Assembly: GCF_032854445.1 (NCBI RefSeq)
Contig: NC_088302.1
Span: forward strand, 38,508,191-38,572,190
Direction of reading: 5' to 3'
DNA: 64,000 nt
Source: Liolophura sinensis
Lineage: Eukaryota > Mollusca > Polyplacophora > Chitonida > Chitonidae
A program made the position numbers and the translations under genes. The notes beneath the pieces were generated by a model. The model saw nothing but the letters and a program-made list of their open reading frames with translations. It was not told the origin of the DNA and did not search any database. Shown here one piece after another: positions 22,701 through 31,718 of the stretch (positions are counted from its first letter, which is position 1; every line of letters starts with the position of its first letter).

Positions 22701-25700
22701 GGTGTACGTGTACAAAGACGAATTTGTCTTCCACACACGCATATCCTTCAGCGGGCATTAATGTACACAACGGCACCTTCCGCGTGCTGCCCAAACAACC
22801 ATCAACAGCTACATATAATTAATATTGAAAGGAATTTCTTTTCAATTTTTTTGTACACTTAAAAAATTAGTTATTAAAGACAAATACTATCTGTCTGAGA
22901 GGAGAATTCGAATTTTTTAAATCGCTTGTGATATGGTATTTGTGGTATTCGTCTCTTTATATGTTCTTTAAAAACCTCCACAGATATTTCACAGGTTGTA
23001 AAATACCCGGATTTTTTAAAATTTTCCCTGGGATGTGAAACGTAATTAAAAAAAAGTGTTTTGGGTTATTCCAAGAAAAGTGTGAGATTGTACTTTAACA
23101 AACCAAAGATTTGAAGATTTAGCTCCCAAAAATGTGTAAATTGTATTTTCATATGAAGATTCTATCAGTGATTAGATATGTGATAGCTGACGAATAGTCT
23201 AATCAGAACAGAAGATCTTGAACTGTATGAGTAAATTCACAAAAATCTATTAGCACGATCTGACAAGTTCGGCCAATACCAATTTTAGGAATGTAAATAT
23301 AAAATCACAAATATCCAAAGCAATTTCATGTTGTTCATATGGCCGTAGGTTTTGCTGTGCTGATAACAGATTATCTCAAATCAGACACAATGTATATCCC
23401 GCCGTTCTTTGTCGTCAATGACCACTGTATCACTCATTTTGAACTCTGGCTTTATCCATTTGCTGTTTTCACTTGCAGGACTTCTCGGCTCATTTTTTTC
23501 TCACTCAGAAATGGACGGACCACAGACTTATGTTTTTCGGACTCATCGAAGCTCCGTATTTGGAGCTAGATTCGAAATTCATGGACAGTGTATGGGTTCC
23601 TGATCTGTACTTCTCCAATGAAAAAGAAGCTCATTTCCACGACATCACCGTTCCGAATAAAATGATGCATCTGTATCAAGATGGTACTGTCATATACCGG
23701 GCAAGGTACGAGCCAATTTAATAACTCGTAAATTCCAGACAGTGTTTATATGTAATGATAATAAAACTCCAACATGGGCTTTGTCTCTGCAGCGGGAATT
23801 GATCTTCATTAAAAATACATCCTCCATGGTATTTACAGTGCTATAATATCTGCCTACTTTCAGCAAATATTTGAGTTGATAAGTAAGTCCATGCATTATT
23901 GGGGACAGCAGTTTTCACAGCTTAAAAGTGTAAACACATTGTTTCTCCCTTTAAAAATATCGCTGGCGAAGGTCTTCTCCCTTGAGTGAAGCTGTTCTTT
24001 GCATTGTTCCTCTTCGATTTTAGCTTGCCGGTATTCCCTTAAGTAAAAGCCATAATTACTCTTATTAGCATTTCCTGGGAAGGTAATGCAACAACGTGCA
24101 CTTTTCGCCTCGTATTCCCTGATGTATGGAGAAACTACGCTTATAAAACTTCTGCCTAGGGTAAGGGGGAGCGGGAGATTTTCTGGAACTGACGTGAAAG
24201 GCGGGTCCTCGGGGAGTGACCGCTGTCCCCTCATCAAGCTGTCCTTATCAATATCAATTTGCTGTGTGCGACAAAGTGAATGAGCTTTTGTAAACATTAA
24301 GGGTTAGTCAGGGGTCAATCGTGAGTAGGTTTAAGGTTTTGCGAAAGATCACTCTTGCTTATACGGCTTAAAACATATAGGCTATTTCAGACAGGTTTAC
24401 ACAATATTAAAGGTCATATTTCGCCATAACCCCAACCCAAACAACAACGTCATTTGAACAGGATGATGTTTAAGTTGTATTACAATGTTTACTGGACACG
24501 ACGCCAGAGAAGAGATCACAACATGCTCCAGGCGCATTTGGCAACGCACAGTGAAAACGTACGTCATCACAATAAATGTGCTTTATGCAGCGTTAGGGCA
24601 ACTTTGTGGACCCCCCTTCCCCCGACCAGCACCACCCCTCCCTCGCCCGACGCCTTCCTGACTTTTGCCTTTTAAATGTATAACTCCATGCGCCAAGCAG
24701 AACTGTCTGCGTTGTGCGCCTTATTTATCCACATCAGTAAGTCCAAATATTCACCACATTTAATTTATTTATTTATTTGGTAGGTGTTTTACGCAGTACT
24801 CAAGAATATCTCACTTATACGACGGCGACTAGCCTTATGGTGGGAGGAAACCGGGCAGAGCCCGATGGAAACCCACGACCATCCGCAGGTTGCTGGAGAC
24901 CCTCCCACGTACGGTCGGAGAGGAAGCCAGCATGAGCTGGACGAACTCACAACGATCGCATTGGTGAGAAGCTACTGGGTCATTACGCTGTGCTAGCGCG
25001 CTAACCAACTGAGCCACGGAGGCCTCCCACTACAATTAATCCGTCATCATCACAACATCAATCCGTCTGGGTCAGACATTGAATATTACATCATTTTGAT
25101 GGCAGACTGCCGAACATTGAGGTTTTGTATCCCCCAAGTGATCGCGACGCCTTCTTTACCCGCCCCAAATAGTTCATCGTTTGGCAACAAAGAGCTTAAC
25201 TGCATTATTGCTTGGCGCCTTCCATCGGAAACCTCAAGACGGTACGTCTATTGAATCCGTGCCAATTTCTTTTCATTCTCCTGAAGAACTTTCCGCAAAA
25301 GGTGCACCTTGTCATGCTCTGTTATTCGCAAAATATTTCTGCTTGCAAAAGCGTTGCCCTGTATGAAACGATTATGAGCATATTTAAAAAATGAACAACT
25401 AGATATCTATACAAACCTACTCGAAGATAACTTCTAGGTCAAATAATTACAAATTGCCGACCAGCGATTTTAGGGAGCAGACATCCTGAAAGGGTCATGC
25501 CGTTAGACAGACACATCTGTTTTGTAAGCCTTTGTTTTTGAAGGACATGTAAAAATTAAAAACATTTTTTATTACACGTTTAGAAAAATATTACATCATA
25601 TGTCTATATGCTGACACGGATAACCTGGTTCTTTTAAGTTTGTCCTGATCTGTATACAATGGGTTGATGTTTACACGAATAATCTATTTCCCATTTAATT

Positions 25701-28700
25701 TCCTATGATCCATATCCAACGTTTTCATGTTGACCCATATAACCTGTTCTTCGATCAATTTTTTGTTCTGATCCATATCAATTATTTTGATGTTGACACA
25801 TATAATGTGTATCAGGGATCTCTCTATCTTTTTATGTTGGCAGGGTATGTGCCAAGGTCTATTGCATTGGACGATATTCCTTAATGATATTGACACGCAT
25901 AATCTGTTTCCCCATCTTTTATTTAATCTCTGTATCTTGTCAGGGTATCTATTAAGGCCTCGTGTCCCATGGCGCTTCACAAATACCCGATGGATACCCA
26001 GATCTGTCACGTTGAGCTGAGAAGCTGTAAGTCCTATTGCTTTGGCGTTGAGTGAATGAGTTAGTGAGTACTTGGGGTTAAACATCTTACTTAACAATTT
26101 TTATACGCCCCCGCCAATAGGCCGTCTGTCCGTCTGTGTGTCTGTCCGTTCGTCCGTATTCGTGTCCGGGCTATAACTCCAACACTTTTCAACGCAGAGC
26201 TTTAATTTTTGGTGGATACATACATACACAGATGACAATGTGTCGGGACTCACATTTGGCCATTTTCACCGTTGTTATGGTAACCAGATAGCCATTTTCC
26301 TTATATATGCTATATAAATAGATATGATTGTGTGTCCGGGCTTTAACTCCAACTGTTTTCTGCGTAGAGTTTTAATTTGTGCTGGATGACACATACACAG
26401 ATCACGATGTGTCGCGACTCACATTTGTTCTTTTCCGCGGTTGCCTTGGCGACCAGATTGCCATTTGTCCTGTGTATACTACATAAATAGATATGATTTT
26501 GTGCTCGGGCTGTAATTCCCACAGTTTTACACATAGAGTTTTAATTTTCTGTGGATACATACATACACAGAGGACGATGTGTCACGACGCACATTTGTCC
26601 ATTTTCGCGGTTGCCCTGGTAACCAGGTAGCCATTTTCCTGATATATACTGTATAAATAGATACGCGTTCGTGTCCGGGTTACAGCTCGAACTGTTTACC
26701 ACGCAGTTTTAATTTTTGGTGGATACATAGGTACACAGATGACGATGTGTCACGACTTACATTTGTCCATTTTCGCTGGTGTTGTGGTAACCGGGTAGCT
26801 ATTTTCCTTATATATACTATATAAATAGCAATGATTATGTGTCCGGGCTACAACTCTGTGTTCCGTAAAAATTTTTGATTTATGGTGGACTCATTTGTCC
26901 ACTTGCGCGGTTCTCATGGTAACCACATATCTATCATCATATACCGCTGGAATTGTTTTATACATTTCAAACAAATGCATTTATTGGGACGTATGTTGTG
27001 TTCACCTGAACTCTTATTCAGTCCTATGACGACGAACGTGTCCTTAGAGTGTATGTAATGCGCCTCCTTGTTGCAGGACGGATTTCCACCGCTGTTTTAT
27101 CTAGTGCTGCTTCACTGAGACGTGTTACTAAAGGCAATTAAGGTTCCCCGTCCGAGCCATTATAATGACACGGGTCAACCAGTCGTTGCACTATCCCTTA
27201 ATGCCGAACGCCAAGCGAGGAAGTTACAACATTTTCTTTTTTTAAGGTCTTAGGTCCAACTGTGTTATGTATCAATGATTGACCAGGCTTACTTAATGTA
27301 TATGACCAACAACCTACTGAAAACTACATCTTAAATTACTTGGTTCAGTATTGTGTTAGCCTATATTTAGACGACGCATTTTCTTCAAGGAACTGAGATT
27401 ATTCAATATACCAAAGTGAGAAGTTGTGTTGAATGTTTATTGACCTGTTTCAAGGAAATATCGCATTACATGATAAGAATCGCCTGCATAATGGTCGGGG
27501 CAGAATGCTGTAGTAGAACAAGAAAATGAACCTACAGAAAAGAAGCTGAACGTTGTTATTCTGTGGATCAATTATTATAATTTCAGTTGCCTACAGCCAA
27601 AGTAACGTCGTATTTCGATGGAAAGAAGAAATGCCAATAATTGTCAGCTCAAATTTGAAGCTGCCTCAGTTTTCATTGGACGATTACAGCGCCGGTGAGT
27701 GCGCTCCCGATCCGTACGAAGGTAGGTTGGCACCACTGACAGCAGCTATATGTCAGGGCAACCCTCACATTTCCTCCTATCGATTTCCACTATCACTTCT
27801 CATTTGACCGACATTTTTATAAGACATTTGTTTTTTGACTGCAAACCGCTATGTGATATTATCCATGAAAAGCATTTAACGACTATCAGTAATAGAAAAA
27901 AGAAGTTACCTTGACGGAAGGTTTTTCCATTTTATCTGCCATCTGCTTTGCTTTGGTTAACATACGTTGTTATTTTAGCTGACTTTTTGTTGCCGTCCAT
28001 TTTATACGAGTGTTTTATCGTTCTTTTTCTATTTTTGGATTGTTTTCTTACTTTTCTTTTTTTTTTCTTTTTTTTTTTTTCCTGTCCACGTATTTTTTGG
28101 AATTTTTGGCCATATATCCGTATTTCTCAACATGGGTGTTTTATCGACTACAGTTTTAGGTCAAATTTGCATACTCCTCACTGTGGAGACGCAGTCAACA
28201 TTATGAACATTATAGGTGTTCAAGCTAGATCACTCAGACAAGGCCGTCTATTGTCACAGAGTGCGTGAGTTGACAGAGGTGACAAAATACGGCGGAGACA
28301 TGGTGATCATTTGGTGAAGGCGGTAACTGATTAAAACAATGGTTTCATTGTCTTTAATCGTCGAACTGATGTTTTCTGAATTCTGCCGTAATATATACTT
28401 TAATTAATACAGATATAAAACGTCAATACATTTCACTGAATTATTAATCAGCCGAAAAAAATCTATGAAGCAGTGTGGATTATTGAGGCCCTATTGAGGG
28501 AAAAGTCTGTTTGAATTTCTGAAGATATGTATTGGCCCTATTCATGTGGTTTTATATGAAGCTCTTAAGGCATTATCCATTACGCAGAAGCCGTGACAAA
28601 AAGAGGCGGTGAGAATTGAGCTTGGGAACGTATGGTCTTTGCATACGCAAGTCGGGTGTTGCCAGACGAGTTTTCTAAGTATCGTATAGTTGGTTAGTAT

Positions 28701-31700
28701 ATTTGTAATGTCGAAACTAGGAAAACACGAATGTCCACAACCGCCTCCCATACTTGGGAGAGAGGAGAGGTTTATCAGGAGCAGATTGAGTATTTGATCA
28801 GTTCACAAGGCACAGCGCCGGAGTTCGGACAGAGAAATCCGATTTCAAATCCCTGTAAACGAAGGTGCCATGTTTTCAAATGAAATCTGTGAGGTCACTA
28901 TACTTGAACACCTGTGACCATACAAAATCCGCAGCTAGACAGGTGGATACTCAGGATTAATGATCCGACGCTGGATTTTGGAGAGGGTAATCCGATTTCA
29001 AATCCCAATAAATGAAGGTGATATTTTTTAAAAAAGGAATCTGCAAAGTCACTGAACCTGTGGCCATATACAAATTCCGTAGCTAATCAGGTGGATACAT
29101 AGGGCTAATGACTAGCGGCAAACATTGAAGTCAGTCCGTATGACTTGTTATATACGGCTATGTGTGAAGGCATCTGTGCGTATTTAATCTCGTATAATGT
29201 GTTGTGTATATATCTGTGCAGTTATTATACGTTTGCCTTTTTCTGACTCTCATATCTTAGGTAATTTTAGCTGTATCCAGGCGACGTTTTATCTGAAGCG
29301 TGAACTGGGGTACTACATGATCCAGCTGTACATCCCCAGCGTTCTCATCGTTTCGCTCTCCTGGGTCTCCTTCTGGCTCAGTGCAGACGCCGTACCAGCT
29401 AGAATCTCATTGGGTATCCTCACCGTCCTCACCATGACGACGCAGAAATCCGCCGGAAACACATCTTTGCCTAAGGTGTCCTACGTCAAAGCCATTGATG
29501 TTTGGATGGCGTTGTGTTTGACGTTTGTGTTTGCCGCTCTGCTGGAGTACGCCCTCGTCAACGTGTTACTCAGGAAAAGTATCAAATCTCAGCTCATTCG
29601 AGATGCACAGATGGACGTAGAGAAAAACCCGGAGATGAAAAACCTCACATCGGTAAGAACGGAAGAGCTCAGGAGCACTTGTTATTAATAACAGGAACAT
29701 AGGGGCCTCCGTGGCTCAGTCGGTTAAAGCGCTAGCGCAGCGTAATGACCCAGGAGTCTCTCACCAATGCGGTCGCTGTGAGTTCAAGTCCAGCTCATGT
29801 TGGCGGCCGTACGTGAGAAGGTCTGCCAGCAAACTGCGAATGGTCGTGGGTTTCCCCCGGGCTCTGCCCGGTTTCCACCCACCATAATGCTGGCCGCCGT
29901 CGTATAAGTGAAATATTCTTGAGTACGGCGTAAAACACCAATCAAAAAAAATAAATAAATAACAGGAACATAAGGCTCGTCAAACACGAGAGCGTGAAGT
30001 TCGGCATACACGGTAACGTAAAGCTCGGTATACACGGAAGCGTAAAGATCTTAATACACGAGGGCGTATGGCTTGACAGACACCGGAACGTAAACCTTGG
30101 CATACACGAGAGGATAAAGCTCCGCATACACTCGAGCGTAAAGCTTGGCATGCTCTTGAGCGTAAAGCTCGGCATATCCGGAAACCCGTAAAGTTTGGCA
30201 TACACGGTAGCGTAAAACTTGTCATATATGGGGGGTTAGGACTCAACGCGACTGTTGCGTCGGGTCCTAAACGCTCGTGTATTGGACTTAACTGGAGTTG
30301 TACTCCAGTAGTTTACGCGCATGCCGTTTGAACTTCAAGACGCAAGACGGTCAGCGACCAGAATCATTTCCTCAGTTTTGAGCCGCGTTTTAAGCTCTCA
30401 TGTATGCCGAGCTTATTACCCAACTGAACTCAACCCGACTATTGTATCGGGCCGTAAGCTCCCTTGTACATGTATGCTATATAACTCGTGTGTGAGGTGA
30501 CTCGTGTATGACGTGCTCAACAGCCATCTCCACTGCTAAGCGGTGACCTGTATTCTCACCGCCGTGTCGTTAGCCCACAAGCGTGCCGTGCAGTTAAAGT
30601 TTTGTTGTGTAGCAGTGGGGCCTCCGTGGCTCAGTTGGTTAGCGCGCTAGCGCAGCGTAATGACCCAGGAGTCTCTCACCAATGCGGTCGCTGTGAATTC
30701 AAGTCCAGCTCATGCTGGCTTCCTCTCCGGCCGTAAGTGGGAAGGTCCTCCAGCAACCTGCGGATGGTCGTGGGTTTCCCCCGGGCTGTGCCCGGTTTCC
30801 ACCCACCATAATGCTGACCGCCGTCGTATAAGTGAAATATTCTTGAGTACGGCGTAAAACACCAATCAAATAAATAAATAAATTGTGTAGCGGTGATTTG
30901 GGTTTCAATCTCAGGCCAGGTCATACCTAAGACCTCCATGTCAATCCTTCAGCTTGGTGTCGGTATAATGTAACTGGGTAAGACGTAGTGTATGGTATCT
31001 TCACCGTGCCATTCCAATCGCACAGCACTATAAACCCGTCTGACATACTACGATGATACACTGCTTTGAAGGAAGCGAACAGGTGATATTAAACTCCAAA
31101 TAAATAATCATGTTCACTGTTAATTTCAATTTTTCAGTATGCTGTATGTTAAAATGCCTAAAGTACATTGATTGCATCGTTCATAAGCTTGCTAGGCGGG
31201 AACGTACTTGAAAGGATCAGAATATTGATGAGTTCCTGGCTCTTGAATTCCCTGCTGTCTGGTCCACATATATGGTAGATGAGGGTTTTAATACCCACAT
31301 CATTTCATATGACATTTGAGTAGCTTTTTAAAATAACCATTACACGGCATGACATTAACAGTCGGGTCCGATCGCCATAGGTCGCCATAGAAATGTCGAG
31401 ATTTCAACCTGGGGTCTTACAACAAAAATTCGTGACATGTCGATGTTTGAGCTATTACTTCAAATAGCAATTACTAAAAAATACTGAATACCGGTTTCCA
31501 CGTAAAATGCTTGAGCTAATACTGTGGCATGCACTTTTTCTAACCGTTCTTTTTGAATTTTTCAGAACGCGTCCACTAAATCAAGCTGGACCAAAACAAT
31601 TTTCGGTCGGACGCCATGTCATAACACCGCCGATTTGATGGACCGAATTTCTCGGGTGCTGTTTCCTCTTTCCTTTGGAATTTTCTGCCTTGTTTACTGG

Positions 31701-31718
31701 TGTTTTTATCTTCGATGA
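16689..31718 (+). CDS. Cys-loop ligand-gated chloride channel subunit, glycine-receptor/GluCl-like (8 exons)
   Basis: Predicted 401-residue pentameric channel subunit for the cell membrane, opened by an extracellular neurotransmitter to pass chloride. Coding exons: 16689-16771, 19546-19610, 20898-20965, 23479-23705, 25944-26026, 27587-27721, 29261-29652, 31566-31718. Seen in the translation: signal peptide (1 to about 26); N-glycosylation sequon NVT (54); the W-x-D pattern after loop D (84-86); Cys-loop [15 protein letters not shown] (155-169); second disulfide [12 protein letters not shown] (214-225), spaced as in glycine receptors and GluCl; M1 239-260; PAR (266-268) before M2, the anion-channel signature; M3 298-320; a short cytoplasmic loop of about 57 residues; M4 382-399 near the C-terminus. 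The 68- and 83-nt exons match, from memory, the conserved exon structure of vertebrate GABA-A and glycine receptor genes. The ligand is uncertain because several contact residues differ (see findings). GluCl, HisCl or a lineage-specific clade is possible. Confidence 0.93.
17107..17495. repeat. 27-bp minisatellite in intron 1
   Basis: Unit cagcctggatagtgttttag followed by gacttct. Units are well conserved from about 17290 to 17490 and decay leftwards, suggesting recent expansion at the right end. Confidence 0.9.
18705..18900. repeat. Dispersed repeat related to 62965-63170
   Basis: Shared ordered pieces include aaactagtatggta / aaactagcatggta, gaaaactgatgactgcttct / gaaaactgctgactgcttct and atactttcttaga. 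Diverged, no coding. Confidence 0.6.
19546..19610 (+). CDS. Channel exon 2: N-terminal extracellular helix region
   Basis: 65 nt after ctgactacag, ending before gtaaaa. It completes an Arg codon from exon 1 and reads [20 protein letters not shown], the family's N-terminal helix and D-S-R-I-x-P motif, leaving one base for exon 3. Confidence 0.9.
19611..20897 (+). other. Intron 2, nothing recognised inside
   Basis: AT-rich; no repeat or RNA signal recognised. Confidence 0.85.
20898..20965 (+). CDS. Channel exon 3 (68 nt)
   Basis: Acceptor tttaaatctag, donor gtaagc. It encodes [20 protein letters not shown] then ATM, the first beta strands, with a glycosylation sequon NVT. Its length of 68 nt equals the conserved exon 3 of vertebrate GABA-A and glycine receptor genes (from memory). 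It ends in phase 0. Confidence 0.93.
20966..23478 (+). other. Intron 3
   Basis: Starts with an ATTT microsatellite at 20973-21002 only a few bases after the donor, then holds the 47-bp array (21905-22440) and a CA-rich degenerate extension to about 22760. Open frames in the array are caused by repetition. Confidence 0.85.
21905..22440. repeat. 47-bp tandem array with palindromic core, about 11 units
   Basis: Units start near 21953, 22000, 22047, 22096, 22143, 22190, 22239, 22286, 22333 and 22380. Most are 47 bp; the third and sixth have two extra T. The core is either the palindrome CGCCATTTAATGGCG or a variant ending AATATCG that cannot pair. A longer-period order is visible where the two unit types alternate. 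Both ends grade into diverged units. Confidence 0.92.
23479..23705 (+). CDS. Channel exon 4: ligand-binding domain, loops D and A
   Basis: 227 nt, acceptor ttcacttgcag, donor gtacga. It encodes residues 73-147 with [13 protein letters not shown] (loop D side), [13 protein letters not shown] (loop A, the W-x-P-D-x-x-F-x-N motif) and DGTVIYRA (loop E side). In glycine receptors an Arg follows the F-L of loop D; here it is Thr81. Ends in phase 2. Confidence 0.97.
23706..25943 (+). other. Intron 4
   Basis: Contains one SINE-A copy on the minus strand (24762-25026). An antisense open frame at 23896-24297 (133 codons) has no recognisable motif and is not called. Confidence 0.85.
24762..25026 (-). 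mobile_element. SINE-A, near full length, in intron 4
   Basis: The reverse complement shows the full order: head (ctccgtggctcagttggtta), A and B boxes, body with cgtgggtttccatcgggctc, 3' end and TTTA tail at 24762-24778. It is inserted antisense to the channel gene. Confidence 0.92.
25944..26026 (+). CDS. Channel exon 5: Cys-loop (83 nt)
   Basis: Located by the phase required between exons 4 and 6. Acceptor tatcttgtcag, donor gtaagt (consensus). It reads [20 protein letters not shown] then CHVELRS. The 15-residue Cys-loop has the standard C-x13-C spacing and the Y-P-M-D core. Its 83 nt equals the conserved exon 5 length in vertebrate relatives (from memory). Splice bases complete Arg148 on the left and Phe176 on the right. 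Short satellite-like sequences begin within 80 bp downstream. Confidence 0.95.
26064..26103 (-). mobile_element. SINE-C, 3' piece left of the tandem array
   Basis: gtgagtacttggggttaaac followed by atcttacttaacaattttt, the same as the 3' end of the copy at 10290. It breaks off where the tandem array begins. Confidence 0.7.
26104..27000. repeat. About 169-bp tandem array, five units
   Basis: The anchor gtgtccgggctataactcc recurs, with changes, near 26162, 26331, 26500, 26671 and 26838 (spacing 167-171). Units share ggtggatacatacatacaca, gacgatgtgtc, acatttgtccattttcgcgg, ggtaacca and an AT-rich end like tatataaatagatatgat. The last unit is truncated. Unit length is close to the roughly 160-bp satellites found inside bivalve pearl/Helitron-like elements (from memory), but relationship is not shown. 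Confidence 0.88.
27019..27265 (-). mobile_element. SINE-C, body piece right of the tandem array
   Basis: Continues with cagtcctatgacgacgaacg, tccttgttgcaggacggatt, gtcaaccagtcgttgcacta and aacgccaagcgaggaagtta, matching 10325-10550. The tRNA head is missing. Confidence 0.8.
27587..27721 (+). CDS. Channel exon 6: loop B to loop C
   Basis: 135 nt after ataatttcag, donor gtaggt. It encodes [15 protein letters not shown], then [10 protein letters not shown], then the first cysteine of the loop C disulfide (Cys214). A perfect alternative donor (gccg before gtgagt, near 27694) lies inside, but using it would remove the loop C cysteine and shift the joint, so it is probably not the main site. Confidence 0.93.
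27722..29260 (+). other. Intron 6
   Basis: Contains a T-rich run at 28058-28080 and a two-copy tandem duplication at about 28828-29140. Confidence 0.85.
28828..29140. repeat. Two-copy tandem duplication of about 155 bp
   Basis: Copy 1 includes aatccgatttcaaatccctg near 28834, gaaggtgccat, and gctagacaggtggatactca; copy 2 includes aatccgatttcaaatcccaa near 28989, gaaggtgatat, and gctaatcaggtggatacata. Moderately diverged. Confidence 0.8.
29261..29652 (+). CDS. Channel exon 7: loop C end, M1-M3 and start of cytoplasmic loop
   Basis: 392 nt, acceptor catatcttag, donor gtaaga. It begins with the second loop C cysteine (NFSC), then M1 ([18 protein letters not shown]), the PAR motif, M2 ([14 protein letters not shown]), the M2-M3 loop [14 protein letters not shown] that is nearly invariant in the family, and M3. 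It ends in phase 0 inside the cytoplasmic loop. In vertebrate genes this stretch is split by introns; here M1 to M3 lie in one exon. Confidence 0.98.
29702..29957 (+). mobile_element. SINE-A, full length, with 15-bp target duplication
   Basis: Complete from ggggcctccgtggctcagtc to the caatcaaaaaaaataaataa tail. It is flanked by aataacaggaacata at 29687-29701 and 29958-29972, a perfect target duplication. It lies 49 bp after the exon 7 donor in the sense orientation. Confidence 0.95.
29968..30232. repeat. 24-bp minisatellite, about 11 units
   Basis: Unit gcgtaaagctcggcatacac plus four bases, with point changes; one unit is 26 bp. Starts at the right target duplication of the SINE. Open frames on both strands reflect the 8-codon period. 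Confidence 0.88.
30618..30882 (+). mobile_element. SINE-A, full length, in intron 7
   Basis: Very similar to the copy at 29702 and to the family consensus. Probable target duplication ttgtgtagcagtg (30605-30617) against ttgtgtagcggtg (30883-30895), one mismatch. The tail is AAAT repeats. Confidence 0.94.
31566..31718 (+). CDS. Channel exon 8: M4 and stop
   Basis: Acceptor gaatttttcag. It encodes the end of the cytoplasmic loop with two cysteine-free basic patches, then [20 protein letters not shown] and five more residues before TGA at 31716-31718. The D-R-x-S-R-x-x-F-P pattern before M4 is characteristic of the family. It joins exon 7 in phase 0. I saw no clear AATAAA signal close downstream, so the transcript end is not placed. 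Confidence 0.95.
   Translation, partial: NASTKSSWTKTIFGRTPCHNTADLMDRISRVLFPLSFGIFCLVYWCFYLR

Larger units (their letters stand above)
26027..27586 (+). other. Intron 5
   Basis: Holds a SINE-C copy split by a 169-bp tandem array: left piece 26064-26103, array about 26104-27000, right piece 27019-27265. Confidence 0.85.
29653..31565 (+). other. Intron 7
   Basis: Contains two full-length plus-strand SINE-A copies and a 24-bp minisatellite between them. Confidence 0.85.

Noticed and set aside
22850-22870. Hairpin near ttgaaaggaatttcttttcaa
   Set aside because: Short and AT-rich, the kind expected by chance in this composition.
23896-24297. 133-codon antisense frame in intron 4
   Set aside because: No recognisable domain; a weak internal similarity (YIREYEAK / YLREYRQAK) is not enough to support a gene.
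27694-27700. Alternative donor inside exon 6 (gccg before gtgagt)
   Set aside because: Its use would remove the first cysteine of the loop C disulfide and shift the reading frame into exon 7.
30618-30690. tRNA gene
   Set aside because: It is the tRNA-like head of a SINE: A and B boxes are present but it runs straight into the SINE body, and the same head recurs in many copies.
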